Shown: piece after piece, positions 1 through 10,623 of the stretch
Numbering within the stretch: position 1 is the stretch's first letter
How the letters are laid out: each line of letters opens with the position of its first letter
NCBI RefSeq assembly: GCF_963678635.1
Contig: NC_087066.1
Coordinates: 53,834,312 to 53,894,311, forward strand
Source: Symsagittifera roscoffensis
Lineage: Eukaryota > Xenacoelomorpha > Acoela > Convolutidae
Direction: 5' to 3'
Length of the DNA: 60,000 nucleotides
Program-made: the position numbers and the translations under genes
Notes under the pieces: generated by a model
Database searches by the model: none
Told to the model about the DNA's origin: nothing
The model's input: the letters and a program-made list of their open reading frames with translations, nothing else

Positions 1-1313
1 TTAACAAGTTTTGTATCCCTTTTGGTACAAAAATTAAGATAGTAATCTGTGGGGGGCTCGACAGTGCTGCACTGTAGTGACCCTTCACCGAACTGCGAAT
101 ATCCGAGTTAAGCACCTTAATTCGGATATTAAACAAACCCGGAGGGGTATAGTAATACTAATTTTATTACTTAAATAGCCTACATGAATACTCCTATACC
201 GTTTTTCAGTGAAAAACACAGAAAGCAGACCGGTTTTTAGGGTCAAAAGAGCGATATTTTGATCCCCCCACAAATCGCGATTTTTGAGATATCGATATTT
301 TTTGCAACGCAAAAAAGCGCTAAATTAGTGTGTTACATCGTAAGTGCACTACTATAATAGATAGAACCGGTTAAGTTTAGTTCGGAAGTGGTTGGAACTA
401 TTTTGGAACCAAAAACCGAATTTTCGTGAAAACGGAACATTATAAATTCAGAAAATTTTTTGAAAATTTTGAGTTAGAACAGAAAAAATAGTTGTTCGGA
501 CAACGTCCACTAATGAATTTACAAGTTTTAAAACCTGCTTTCCGAAAGCCTTTCGGGTTGCAGAGAAATCGAACTTAACGTGTTTGATTTGGTGGATTCA
601 TCAATCCGGAGGGGTACAGGTAGCATAGTTTTTGGCAAATATTTTCAACTAAAGCATTTTAGATCGGGTCTTTTGCATTGAACTAGAAGAGTATAGGCCT
701 TCTGAGCTCGGATCAAAAATTTTTAGGTCGAAAAGAACAGAATTGCGGAAAAAGTTAGGCGGAACCTATAAGAGAGAAATTTCTTGACTTTAGAAAAAAG
801 ACGTTTTGGTTAATAACTTTGGAATTACTATGCATTTCCAGTTGATCTTGGTACCAATAGATCAGAAATTAGCCAAGCTTACTGATAGGGACAAAAGTTT
901 TTCGGAAAAATAAGCGTGAAAAGTTTTTGAGATTGTTTTTAGCAAATTCACCAATTTGGGAGGGTAGACCCTTCACGTTTCATAATTTTTTTTTAGGAAA
1001 AGCCCTTACACCCCTACCAAAGGTAATAGCGGCTTAATGAAGTAACTTTAGGCTGTTCTAGACGAAAAGGGAATGCTAAAGGCAAAGGAAAACCTTAATC
1101 GAGCCGAAGTTAGGCTAGCGATAAGACCCTTCACCGTTAGCATAAATTGTCAAATAAGAGGCTTAACTTCAATCCGGAAGGGTCTAGGAAAGCATTACAT
1201 ACCCTTCCTAGTTAATTGAAAAAGCAAAATAGCATCGGAGAACGTATCCGATGGGGTATAGGTTGAAAGAAGGAAATCTCCGAGAAGCTACTTTTACAAA
1301 ACCAGAGGGCTCC

Positions 1314-1507
1314 CAATCCGGAGGGGTCAAAAAATTTTTTTTTTCAAATTAGGAGGGTCCCAATCCGGAGGGGTCTTATATTTGCTACTTCTGAGGGGTC
1401 CCAATCCGGATGGGTTTTATATTTGCTAACTCAGAGTGCCTCCAATCCGGAGGGGTCTAAATTTTGCCAGTCCGGAAGGGTCCTACTTTTGCCAATCCGG
1501 AGGGGTA
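1314..1507 (+). repeat. Array of CAATCCGGAGGGGTC motifs
   Basis: Six motif copies start near 1314, 1361, 1402, 1442, 1468 and 1492, with spacing shrinking from about 47 to 24 bp. The core is CCAATCCGGAGGGGTC with one or two substitutions. Spacers share short words such as TTATATTTGCTA, so this is a degenerate tandem repeat. Isolated copies lie near 138, 602, 1171 and 22240. A binding-site array, comparable to the insulator arrays in some gypsy leaders, is an inference only. Confidence 0.8.
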
Positions 1508-1736
1508 TTATTTTATTAAAGGACTTAGGTAAACAGAAGAAAGACTACAGTGAGAGGTATTAGGTTATTAGCAGACAGGCTAGGAATCAGTGACTGCACT
1601 GGTAACTTGCCTTTCAATAAAAACCAGACCAAAACAAAACAGGTCCGAACTCGGATATTCGCGACACTAAGTCTAAACTAAAAAAGAGTGTAATTCATTG
1701 GTGTGGATTGAAACCCAATACGTTTTTTTGAAAAGT

Positions 1737-1776
1737 GACTGCCCGGAGGACTTTAGTAGGTCTAGCTCGGGCAGTC
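1737..1776. repeat. Perfect 9-bp hairpin arms in the leader
   Basis: GACTGCCCG at 1737-1745 is the exact reverse complement of CGGGCAGTC at 1768-1776, with a 22-base loop. It is one of several stem-loops in the leader. Confidence 0.75.
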
Positions 1777-2252
1777 CGAAGGCAGATAGGTAACACAGTA
1801 CTCGGTGGGTGCAATAGACGCCCACTTGAGAAAATTACTGCCTTCAAAATTTTGTCTGTTTGGTGCAGCACCAAGCAGGGAAAGCTTTTTCTTTAAAATA
1901 TAAGTTCGACTATTGTACTGCGACCGTCTAAAAGTACAATACAAATAAGTTTTTTTATAGAAGTATTCATATTCTGTCATTATAAATTTTTTTTGTTTTT
2001 GATTTTAAATCAACATAATTTGTGCTTTATTAGGTAGTGAGTACACTATCTTTTAAATTGTTACGACCGATAATCGGTTAGTGTGAAAAAATTATATACA
2101 AACTGTACTCTGATAACAAACAGGGCTCGTGGTCACTATTTAATAGAATCTTGTGAAACTTATTGTGTTGTGTCATTATTATTGATAGTCAAACTATAAA
2201 GGCACTAGCAATCGAATTGAGTGTATAGGCATTAAGAAGTGACAAATTGAGA

Positions 2253-3044
2253 ATGAGTCTAGACAAGTCAAGGATACCTAAACGAGGTAAAAGCTCTAGG
2301 AAATTCATACCTAAAAAGCGAAGAAAAACAATGACCGACCCTTTTTTGGATCGGATCAAACGAGCCTGGACCGACAAAGGGGAGACGGTTTCAGGCAGAA
2401 TGGTTGAAACGAGGAGTCAGAAGACCTCAGAAGAGAGAAAAGAAATGTTAGAAGTGGAGGTCAATACGGACCAGGCCAAGAATGACAACCAGGAAGTACA
2501 TGGACTGGAAGGGAGAAGCAGAAGGCTGGCGAGTGAATCTACTCCGGTAGAACAAGGCCATGATTTTGCCACTTCCACCGGGACATTGAATCGAGAGGAG
2601 ATGTCGGAACTGTCCGACATTTCAACCGAAATAGTGGCAACTAGAAGATCTCCAACAGACAACACCATGATGGCAGGCGGGACTGAGAAACAAACAACGT
2701 CCTCATCGTTCTCAGAAAGAATGAGGAACACCTTAGGAAGCATCTTTCCATTCACCATGGGAGTGGGCACAGGAAATGAAGGTGAATCCCAGGAGGAGGA
2801 GGAGGACGAAGAAGAGCAAGTGGACTTTGGGTCTCAAGTCAGCCTCAATAGTTCGACCCAGGAGAATGAGGCATACGTCGAAAAGGAGACTGGAACCATG
2901 GACAAATTTGGTGTGGTGAGAACGATAAGCAAAGAGGTAAACACACCGGGCCAGTCGAGAGGCTTCGCGATTATGACAAATTCAGAACCCCGAACTGGGG
3001 AGAGTAGAAATAAAAAAGCTAGGCAACGCATTGGCGGATCCTGA
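2253..3044 (+). pseudogene. gag: Gag N-terminal segment (broken)
   Basis: This open frame begins at the ATG at 2253; the codon at 2247 is TTG and an in-frame stop lies at 2226. It encodes a basic start followed by an acidic, Ser/Thr- and Glu-rich stretch (about residues 170-210 hold an E/D run). It resembles the disordered N-terminal region of large gypsy Gag proteins and has no recognisable catalytic motif. The frame ends at a TGA at 3042, while coding-like sequence continues in another frame from about 3000. An A-rich stretch near 3010 is a likely site of the indel. The Gag assignment rests on position upstream of the capsid-like and zinc-knuckle segments. Confidence 0.55.
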
Positions 3045-3414
3045 AGTGGATAATGAAAAGACGTCGAGGCAGAGAGTCAAGGCCCGAATCTCGACCAGCA
3101 CGAAGCTACCTGGGACCGACAGGGTTAAACCGCCACTAGTGACGCCACTCGTGGATAACGGGGCGGCACTAGAAGAAGCCTTGAACAACATAGTGGGCAG
3201 TATAGGAGAACAAAATGAACAGATGTCCATAAGAATGAGTGAACTAGAAAGAGCAGTTCACATTGAAAGAGAAAGTTTGCGGGAAGAAATAAACCGCAAT
3301 AGACAAGAAGTTGGTAGGAGCGAAAAACACTTGAAAGAAAGAACGGACGAGCACATAGCGAAGAAGTTGTCGCGAATGACAAGAGAAGCGGAACAGAGAG
3401 AGAGTTATGCTTGA
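3031..3414 (+). pseudogene. Gag coiled-coil segment (frameshifted)
   Basis: About 127 codons continue the preceding segment in a shifted frame. The second half is charged and heptad-like, with repeated Glu/Arg/Lys around ERAVHIERESLREE, which suggests a coiled coil. The frame closes at 3412-3414. The coil pattern resumes immediately in a third frame at 3411, so a second small indel lies near 3405-3415. I read the three pieces as one ancestral Gag, not separate proteins. Confidence 0.5.
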
Positions 3415-4484
3415 GAGACGACATGGAGAAGTTAAGAATTCAGCAAGAGCAGTCTCTTGGGACTCTTGACACAAAGATAGACGCGATGATGGAGAGGCGA
3501 ACTCAGGCTATCATGGATAGGTTGGACGGGCTACTAAGCAGCAAGAGTGGACCAAAAGAAGGAGAACCGAACTCGGGAGGTCCCAGCAGGGAGCCGAGGG
3601 TGAACTTCAATGACCATCAAAGGAGGAGGACATATGGATCCACTAGAGGTAGTGGCAGTTCATCAGGCTATGCCACAAGGGATAATAGAACATGGGGCCC
3701 GAACAGTAGAGCAAGTTCAGCGGGGAACAGACAGACCTCTAACGAACGACCAACGCAAGGCACACATGCGACTGGGAGAAGTGATTCCGGTAACAGGAGA
3801 CATGCGAGCCCAGGGAGGAGTCATGTGGGCCAAGGGGGAAGCACTCACGGCGATTCGGATTGCAGGAATGCACCGAATACAGAGCCTTTGACAAGGTGTG
3901 AGGACACTCAGGCGGGACACTCAAGGGATGCTACCTCAACGGCCACAGCCTTTGAATCCCTAAACAGGTCTTTGGAGACATTCCTTACAAGGTTATCCAG
4001 AACCAATGAACGCAGTGAGATGTCCAGAAGAGTCTTTAAGAAACCAAGATGCTATAAAGACGAATCTGATGGCTGTATTGATACCTGCATAGAGGTAATG
4101 AAACTGCATTTCGAGGAAGAGGACTTGTCGGAAAGACAAGAATGCAGTGAGCTCACCAGTAACTTGGAAGGGACAGCCCTGAACTGTGTCATGGCCAGGA
4201 AGCAATATCAGCGTGACACAGCCGAGAAAATCTTCGAAATCTTGTTAAACCGTTTTGGATCAGGGGTGCGGGGGCACCAAGCAATGATGCGCTTCGAGAA
4301 ACGGAGGCAACGAGAAGATGAAACGATAGACAAGTTTCTCGATGACTTGGAAATGCTGAGAAGACGCAGCCAACCGGATGAGTCGAACCGAAGGATGAAC
4401 CTGGCTGTAGCCTCAAAATTCATCGATGGTGTGAAGAATGATGAACTTCGAACAATGCTACCATTGCATTACACACCACTATGA
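3411..4484 (+). pseudogene. gag: Gag capsid-like segment
   Basis: The N-terminal third continues the coiled coil. It is followed by a Gly/Ser/Arg/Asn-rich linker (about 3550-3960) and then a helical, Trp/Leu-poor capsid-like region (about 4020-4480). The motif near 4290-4350 (E.ETIDKFLDDLE) matches the conserved part of the retrotransposon Gag capsid domain. An in-frame TGA at 4482-4484 ends it, but the same frame continues at once with proline-rich sequence and the zinc knuckles. The TGA is therefore probably a nonsense mutation. The ancestral element seems to have used one frame for gag and pol, with no programmed frameshift visible. Confidence 0.65.
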
Positions 4485-7274
4485 ACCAACGCGCCAACAC
4501 CAGAGGAGTTGAGGCTCAAGTCAAAAGAATATCTTTTGTTGAAACCTCCTTCGAGATCTGGATACTATAAGAACAATTATGGCAATCTTAACAATAGGCC
4601 AGCAAACCAAGGTAACAACTGGTACAAACCGAGGGGTTATATGGACAAGAGACGCTCTTGTGCCAATTGCCGTTCAACAGATCATCATGTGTCGGCATGC
4701 CCAACTTACAAACAAGGCATGAAAGCAATAGGCTTTAGCCTCGAGGACGAAGATGCGTCAGAATTGGACCATGAGAATTTCATGAGAGGAGTAATTGCGA
4801 AATTCGGCCCGAGGTGTTTCTTTTGCAACTTGGAAGGTCATTTTAAATCAGATTGTCCGCAATTCTGGGATGCAGTGGCAGACATCAAGCATCCAAGGCA
4901 TGAAGAAGCTTTGTCCGGAGTGAAAGCCAGCAAGGCTCGCCTATTGAGTGAAGCGGAAGCACGCAGAGAAGACAAACCTCAAGAGCTGGCGATGAAGAAA
5001 ATGCAAGCGGTAACTGAAGAGACACGTGAACCGGAACGAGTGACTGCGGTCGATGACTTCAAGATTGATTATAGGGCAGCCACGAGGGATGCTCTAAATA
5101 GAGTGCAGCAGAAACTGGTGACGAAAGAGATCGAACAAAAAGTGAAACTCGAACTTGAGAATGAGAAACTACAGGAGCAACTGAATACCTTCGAAGCAAC
5201 GGAGGTCGAGGAGACTAAAGCACCAAGCAGTTTGAGCATGAAACTTAATGTGATCTCCCGTCAGAGGTTCGGCATGGTGCCACAAGGAAGCAAGATACAG
5301 TCGATAATTTCAGTGGCTGGACACCAGGTAATCAGAAATCTGAGTGAACCATCAGAGTTCACTTTGATGCATTTGGACACATATGCAGATTATCTGAGGC
5401 AGGTGGAGCCACGCACTGAGTCGAGAGCTGTGCGAGCACTACTTACAACGGGTGGCCCTCGCACAAAGAAACTTCATGGACGCTATCTGGAGGTCTATGG
5501 GCCGTATCAAGTGATGCTGAACGTGGATGGGATCAGTATCTACACTAGGACTTATGTAACAACAGACAGTGACCAGATAGGGCAGATCTATTTGGGCGAG
5601 GAGGAACTCAAAGTCCGTAGGATAGGCCATGACGCCATGATGGAACAAGATGCAGTACACATTGGATATGAAGCAGATGTGACCGCACATCTGCTCGACA
5701 CCAACGGAACGAAAATCGGAGTCACAGGGCTTCTGGGCACAGGAGCGGTAGTGAGTGTGATGCCAATAAAAACTTGGGAAAGAATGGGCTTCACGAGGGA
5801 AGATCTGATTCCAACGAATCTCCGAGTGGCCGCCGCCAATCGAGGGGCGATTTACGTAGCCGGAAGAACGCCGATAACAGTTCTCCACATGGGAGGACGA
5901 GATCTATGGATGAGCTTCGTGGTAGTAGAGAATTTAGACGACGCCGACCAATTCATCTTGGGCAGAGATTTTGTCAGGAATTTTGACGTGATGATTGACT
6001 TGAACAACGGTCTGATACGGATTAGAAACCCGGACCGGAAGTATGTTAAGAAAACAATTAATAGGATAATAACAGACGAAAACAAGGTGCCAATTTTTTT
6101 AGATAGAAAATTAAAACTACAGCCAGGACAAGCTGTGGTGGCAATTTTTAGAATGAGAAATTTGAATTCGTTAAGTGATAGTAAACAGGTTTGCTTGGTA
6201 CCGAATCTAAATAGTCAGAGTTCGGTGATTTTAGGCCGGAGCTTCTCGGTAACGCGAAACGGACTGTGTGTCAGTGTGTTATTGAACACACTGGACACCA
6301 CGGTTTCAATCCAGCGTGGAAAGAAGCTTCGTTACGCTTTGCCGATGAGGACCGACTATGAGGAGACACAAAACTTGAAGAAACATAGTGTGGAAGACTG
6401 TCCTTATCATGCCAATAAAGATAAAATTTTAAAGAGGATTAATGAATTAAAATCTATTCATAAATTGTTTTCAATTAAAACCGAAACGGACGACGGCTTA
6501 TCGAGCTGCTCGAATTTTCCGGAACGCCCCTGGTCATACGAACTAGAATCTGACAAACCGGTTTTGCCAGAGATAGAACATTTAAAAGGGAAAATAGGTG
6601 AGGGAGATTTCGAAAAATTGCGGGACATTTTAAATCGGAACGCAGATGTATTTTCAAGACATAAAGCGGATATCGGTTGCTGTAACTTCGTCGAACACGA
6701 AATTGAACTGGAAGGAGGTGCCGTTCCGCACAGAGAAGGCGCGAGACGAATGACGCCACACAAGTCGGAAGCGTGCCGAGCAGAAATCGAAATGCTGCTC
6801 GAATACGACATGATAGAACCCTCGAAATCGCCGTGGGCTTGCGGAGTGGTAATGGCAAAAAAGAAAGGGGGGCAGCTAAGATTTTGCTGCGACTTTCGTT
6901 ATTTGAACGCGGTGACGATAAAAGATGCGTACCCGATACCGCGATCAGACGAGAGTCTCTCCAAACTTGGTGATGCCAAGTTCTTCACAACACTGGACTT
7001 GGGTTCGGCCTTCTGGCAGGTCCCTCTGCGGAAGAAGGATAGAGAGAAAACCGGATTCGCATGCGAATTGGGATTGTACCAGTGGAAGAGGATGCCCTTC
7101 GGCTTGTGCAATGCAACGGCTATTTTTCAAAGACTGATGGCTCAGGCTTTGACCAGAGTGACCAAGAAGTACGGGAATCTCGTGATGTGTTACGTGGATG
7201 ACGTAGTCATAGCGACACCAACCCTGGAAGACCATATTGATGGGCTCGATGAGGTGAGGTCCTTGGATGCATGA
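4485..7274 (+). pseudogene. gag-pol: Nucleocapsid, protease and reverse transcriptase segment
   Basis: Domains appear in order. Two CCHC knuckles with perfect C-X2-C-X4-H-X4-C spacing lie near 4670 and 4818. A retropepsin-like domain spans about 5690-6040, with an LGTGA active-site box and an ILGRDF flap-partner motif. RT palm and fingers span about 6560-7270, with MPFGL and the YVDD box at 7191-7202. The protease box has GGC (5736-5738) where families have the catalytic Asp codon, so the enzyme should be inactive. The frame breaks at about 7262, just past the RT active site, and the next piece continues in another frame. The assignment to Ty3/gypsy follows from RT motifs and from integrase lying downstream of RNase H. 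Confidence 0.85.
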
Positions 7275-7729
7275 AAAGAGCAGGCTTGAAATGCAAACCA
7301 TCGAAATGTGAAATCCTTAGGGATTCAATCAAGTACCTGGGAAGAATGGTGGACAGGCATGGTGTGAGGCCGGACCCGGAAGCAGTAGAAGCAGTGTTGA
7401 CATGGAAGGCTACCAGAACGGACACACAGCTCCTGAGCTTCCTAGGGTTTGCCAATTAATACCGGGAGTTCATAAAAGGATATGCGGACAAGGTGTATCC
7501 GATGCAGAAGCTGATGCGCAACAAAGGGAAAAAGTTCGAATGGAACGATGAGGCACAGGTTGCCTTCGAGAACATAAAACGGGAACTGTGCGAAGCGCCA
7601 GTGCTGGGCATGCCTACAGAAAAGGGCATGTATGTTCTCGACACAGATGCATCGGTGGTGACAATCTCAGGAATCTTGCATCAAGAGCAAGAATGGAACG
7701 GAAGAACGCTCCCTTTAAGTTACGCGTAG
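7271..7729 (+). pseudogene. pol: RT thumb/connection and start of RNase H
   Basis: The frame resumes with the RT connection region (KCEIL, then YLG) and the FLGFAN box, where an in-frame TAA at 7457-7459 falls at the usual FLGxxxYYR aromatic pair. After the stop the same frame runs through the tether into the first RNase H strand (DTDASVVTISG, first catalytic Asp). It ends at a TAG at 7727-7729. The central RNase H helix with the catalytic Glu is absent. Confidence 0.8.
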
Positions 7730-8060
7730 ACAGCAGAGCGTTATCCTGGTTGAAGACCTACTCGATGGATCAGAGTTGTATTGGTAGATGGATAGTAAGA
7801 TTGGATGGCTACCATATGATAATCGAACACAGGATTCGTGATAAACAACAGAATGCTGATAGCCTCAGCAAGAAAACTGAGTTCTATGAGAGATTGGAGC
7901 AGAAGCAAGCCAATCAGGCAGAAATAAAGGAGGAATTCTCGTTTCTGGACAAAGAAACTTATGAAGCGCTTCCCTTAACGAGATGGTTGGACAAGTCTGG
8001 ACATCCAATTCCAGGACATCTTGAGTTACCTGTCGAAAAAGCAGCCGAAATAAAAAATCC
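7700..8060 (+). pseudogene. pol: RNase H C-terminal remnant
   Basis: In a third frame, sequence equivalent to the late RNase H region (DSRALSWL, normally a TDHxxL block, then the ADSLS box) follows directly after the first RNase H strand. In intact elements about 50-60 residues separate these blocks. An internal deletion near 7700-7715 therefore removed the core of the enzyme and shifted the frame. Beyond about 8050 the track becomes non-coding and real coding shifts frame again. Confidence 0.75.
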
Positions 8061-8518
8061 TATCCAAAAGAAACCCGGTGCCCTTGGATCTATTGCTGCG
8101 CTCAAACCTGGTCCAGCAGGAACTCTCTCGCATGAACATAAACAGCCTCTCATTACTGGACAAAACGGTGCAGGTCGCACCGCAAGTGATGCGGATGCTG
8201 GTTGGATTGTTAGAAAGAGAACTGACCAGAGATGACCCCGAGTGGACAGCAGCAGTGGCTTCACTAACAATCAGGGAGAAGGTGAAGATCATGCCGTCCA
8301 GACGACAACACGAAGAGAACGAGAGGGATTATAGGACAATCGTTCAGCAACTAGTATCCTCAATACCACACGAGGTTTTAACCAGTACTTCTTACGGACG
8401 GAAAGAACAGAGAAGCAGTACGCGAAGGAAAACCGTTACCTTTGTGGACCAGGATAAAGAAGGTGAAAACGTAGAACAAAACCTGCTGCAAGATTGTTTC
8501 CGGGGAGACGAACGATGA
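8060..8518 (+). pseudogene. RNase H to integrase linker, part 1
   Basis: About 150 codons in frame with ATG-like codons near 8078, helical and charged, with no family motif I recognise. It ends at TGA 8516. Same-strand coding continues from about 8530 in another frame. An unusually long spacer (about 300 residues in total) separates RNase H from integrase. Confidence 0.5.
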
Positions 8519-8529
8519 GAAGAGCCAGC

Positions 8530-8965
8530 GAGTACAAGATCATTACCCGGGACAAGAAAGTTTGTCCGGGGAGTATGAGATAGATGAAAAAGTTCCTGAT
8601 GAAAAACAGGACCTGGGGAACAATGTTTTGTCCGGGGAGTTCAGATGGATGCGAAGAAGGCACAGACATGATCTGGAGGAACGCGCAGACTCCATCACAA
8701 CCTCTTCAACAGATGAAAATTCCCGAAACTCAGGAATTGACACCTATTCAGACAGGAACTCGAGCCCGGGATCAGAACTGTCCGAACTAGCGATCCACAC
8801 ACTACTAGTGGAAACTCGGGCAAGGGTTCTGGACAGAGAGGTGTACCAGGATCCTGACAGTGATCGCTACCTTATACCAAGCGAAAGAGTCTTGGACAAC
8901 GCAGCGGATGATTCGGAGACAATAGCGGTATCGAAACGTTCGATAAGTCTGCTGCCTAAAAAAAG
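8530..8965 (+). pseudogene. RNase H to integrase linker, part 2
   Basis: An acidic Ser/Glu/Asp/Arg-rich segment in a new frame. It contains two LSGE repeats encoded by the GTCCGGGGAGT motif (8564-8574 and 8630-8640). The frame slips at an A-run near 8959-8965, after which the upstream part of the integrase frame is open. Function unknown. Confidence 0.45.
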
Positions 8966-10623
8966 AGGTAGTCAGGACTGATCTTCAGCCGTTCAAACAA
9001 GAAACACAGCCGTTGGCGAAGATTTGGTGCGTTAAGATGGAAGAAGACACACACCAGCCCAATGAGATGAATAGTCAGTTGAGAGTCATGAAGACATACT
9101 TGAAGGCGAGATACAGACTCTCGGACCTACTGAGGGCGCAGAGAAATGACCGCATGACAAGTAACCTGAAAAGGTGGATAGAAAATGGTGCACCAGACAA
9201 AGGTGACCTGGAAGAAGATAGTTACCGTATCCTGAGACAGTACTTCATGCGGAAGGAGGGGAGATTGTATTTGAACAGGGACGGGATTGTGGCATGCAAG
9301 AGAAGAGAAGAAGACAAAATCCTATACAAGTATAACGCGATAGTGTTGCCGCAACTCTATCAGACAGAACTATTATTCAGGTCGCATGATCAGATGGGCC
9401 ATCAAGGGATCGACAAAGTGTATCAGAGGATCCAGAAGCGCTTTGAGTGGCCTGGAATGAAAAAGGCATGTGAGAAGTGGGTAACAGCGTGCCTGTCATG
9501 CCAACAGGTCAAGGATCCAAGGAAATTGCGATTTCCTTTACAATCGATCGAGTCGTCTGAATTCAACGAGGTGGTGCAGATAGATCACCAAAAGATATGC
9601 ATGACAGACAGTGGCTATAATCAGGTGTTGGTCATGATAGATCATTTTACGAAGTATGCAGAGGCTGTGCCCTGCATAACTGCCTCGGCGGAAGAGACAT
9701 GCGACCACCTGATCAAAACGTGGATAGCGAGACATGGTTGTCCGATGACGTTTCAATCAGATAATGGAACAGCTTTCGTAGGAGAGCTTACGAAAGAGCT
9801 TATGAGACGCTCACAGGTTGCTCAAGCTCACTCCACGACATACCACCCCCAGACGAATGGCTTAGTGGAAAAACAGAATAGGACGTTAGTGTCGATGCTG
9901 AGACTAAATTGTTCCAGGTACATGACCGATTGGGACAGGTACCTTCCACAGGTGATGGGAGCCTATAATAGCACGCAGCAGTCCACCACCGGAGTCAGTC
10001 CACACATGATGCTAACTGGACACGAAAAGTCTTTACCCTTAACCTTTTTCTACCCAGAATATGAGGGAAAGAAAACGTCTCCACAGGTTTACGTGAGGGA
10101 TGTGATCAGACGTCAACAGGAATTGAACAATTTATGTAGACGAAATACTCAGCAAGCACAGGCAAGGCAGAGGAAAAAGTTCGACAAGAAAGCAGCTGGT
10201 GCAAAAGCTTACACGGTGGGAGACTACGTATGGGTATTTCAGAACGTTATACCACCGAAAGGGGCAAAAAAGCTCCTAAAAAAGTGGAGGGGACCCTTCA
10301 TGATTACAGAGGTGCACCAGGAGGGACGCTTTTATAGACTGAGTACTGGCCGAGCCGCCCACTACGAGAACATTAAGCCACACAATCCATCGACAGAAAA
10401 CTGGTGTATACCTGCAGACATGGAAGAAGGGGATTATCTAATGACGGATCCTGCTTGTGAGGTCATCGAGAAGGGCACCAGGGAGAAGAACGATGGAAAC
10501 GAAGTCGTGGAGGAAGGAACGAATACTCCGCTGGACCTGCATCCAAACGAGGTGATCGAAGCGGACGATGAAACCTTACCCTACGCAGAGGAGGAGAGGA
10601 TTGGCAGGATCCCGAACAGATAG
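8966..10623 (+). CDS. pol: Integrase domain of the giant element (uninterrupted)
   Basis: An HHCC zinc-binding head (two His in HDQMGH near 9386, then CLSCQQ near 9490) precedes an rve core. The catalytic triad is visible: QIDH near 9577, QSDNG near 9757 and LVEKQN near 9865. The C-terminal part has a basic SH3-like stretch (KLLKKWRGPF near 10275), typical of Ty3/gypsy integrases. The first ATG-type codon of any length is near 9036, but the frame is open from 8966 because it is the tail of a polyprotein. It is the only catalytic domain of this copy with every key residue in place. The frame closes at 10621 after a slip near 10590. Confidence 0.85.

Larger units (their letters stand above)
1..2246 (+). 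other. Leader / LTR-like non-coding region of the giant element
   Basis: No credible coding frame is present. The region carries several inverted repeats: 98-107 with 120-130, 1124-1132 with 1177-1185, and 1737-1745 with 1768-1776. It also has at least nine copies of a CCGGAGGGG-type motif. It directly precedes gag. I could not place an LTR boundary or a primer-binding site. Confidence 0.5.

Noticed and set aside
1314-1507. CRISPR-like array of short repeats
   Set aside because: Repeats are short (about 15 bp), vary in sequence and spacing, spacers share words, no cas genes exist, and the DNA is eukaryotic.
8966-10623. Independent transposase or domesticated integrase gene
   Set aside because: It continues directly from an RNase H remnant and linker and leads into the post-integrase tail, so it is part of pol.
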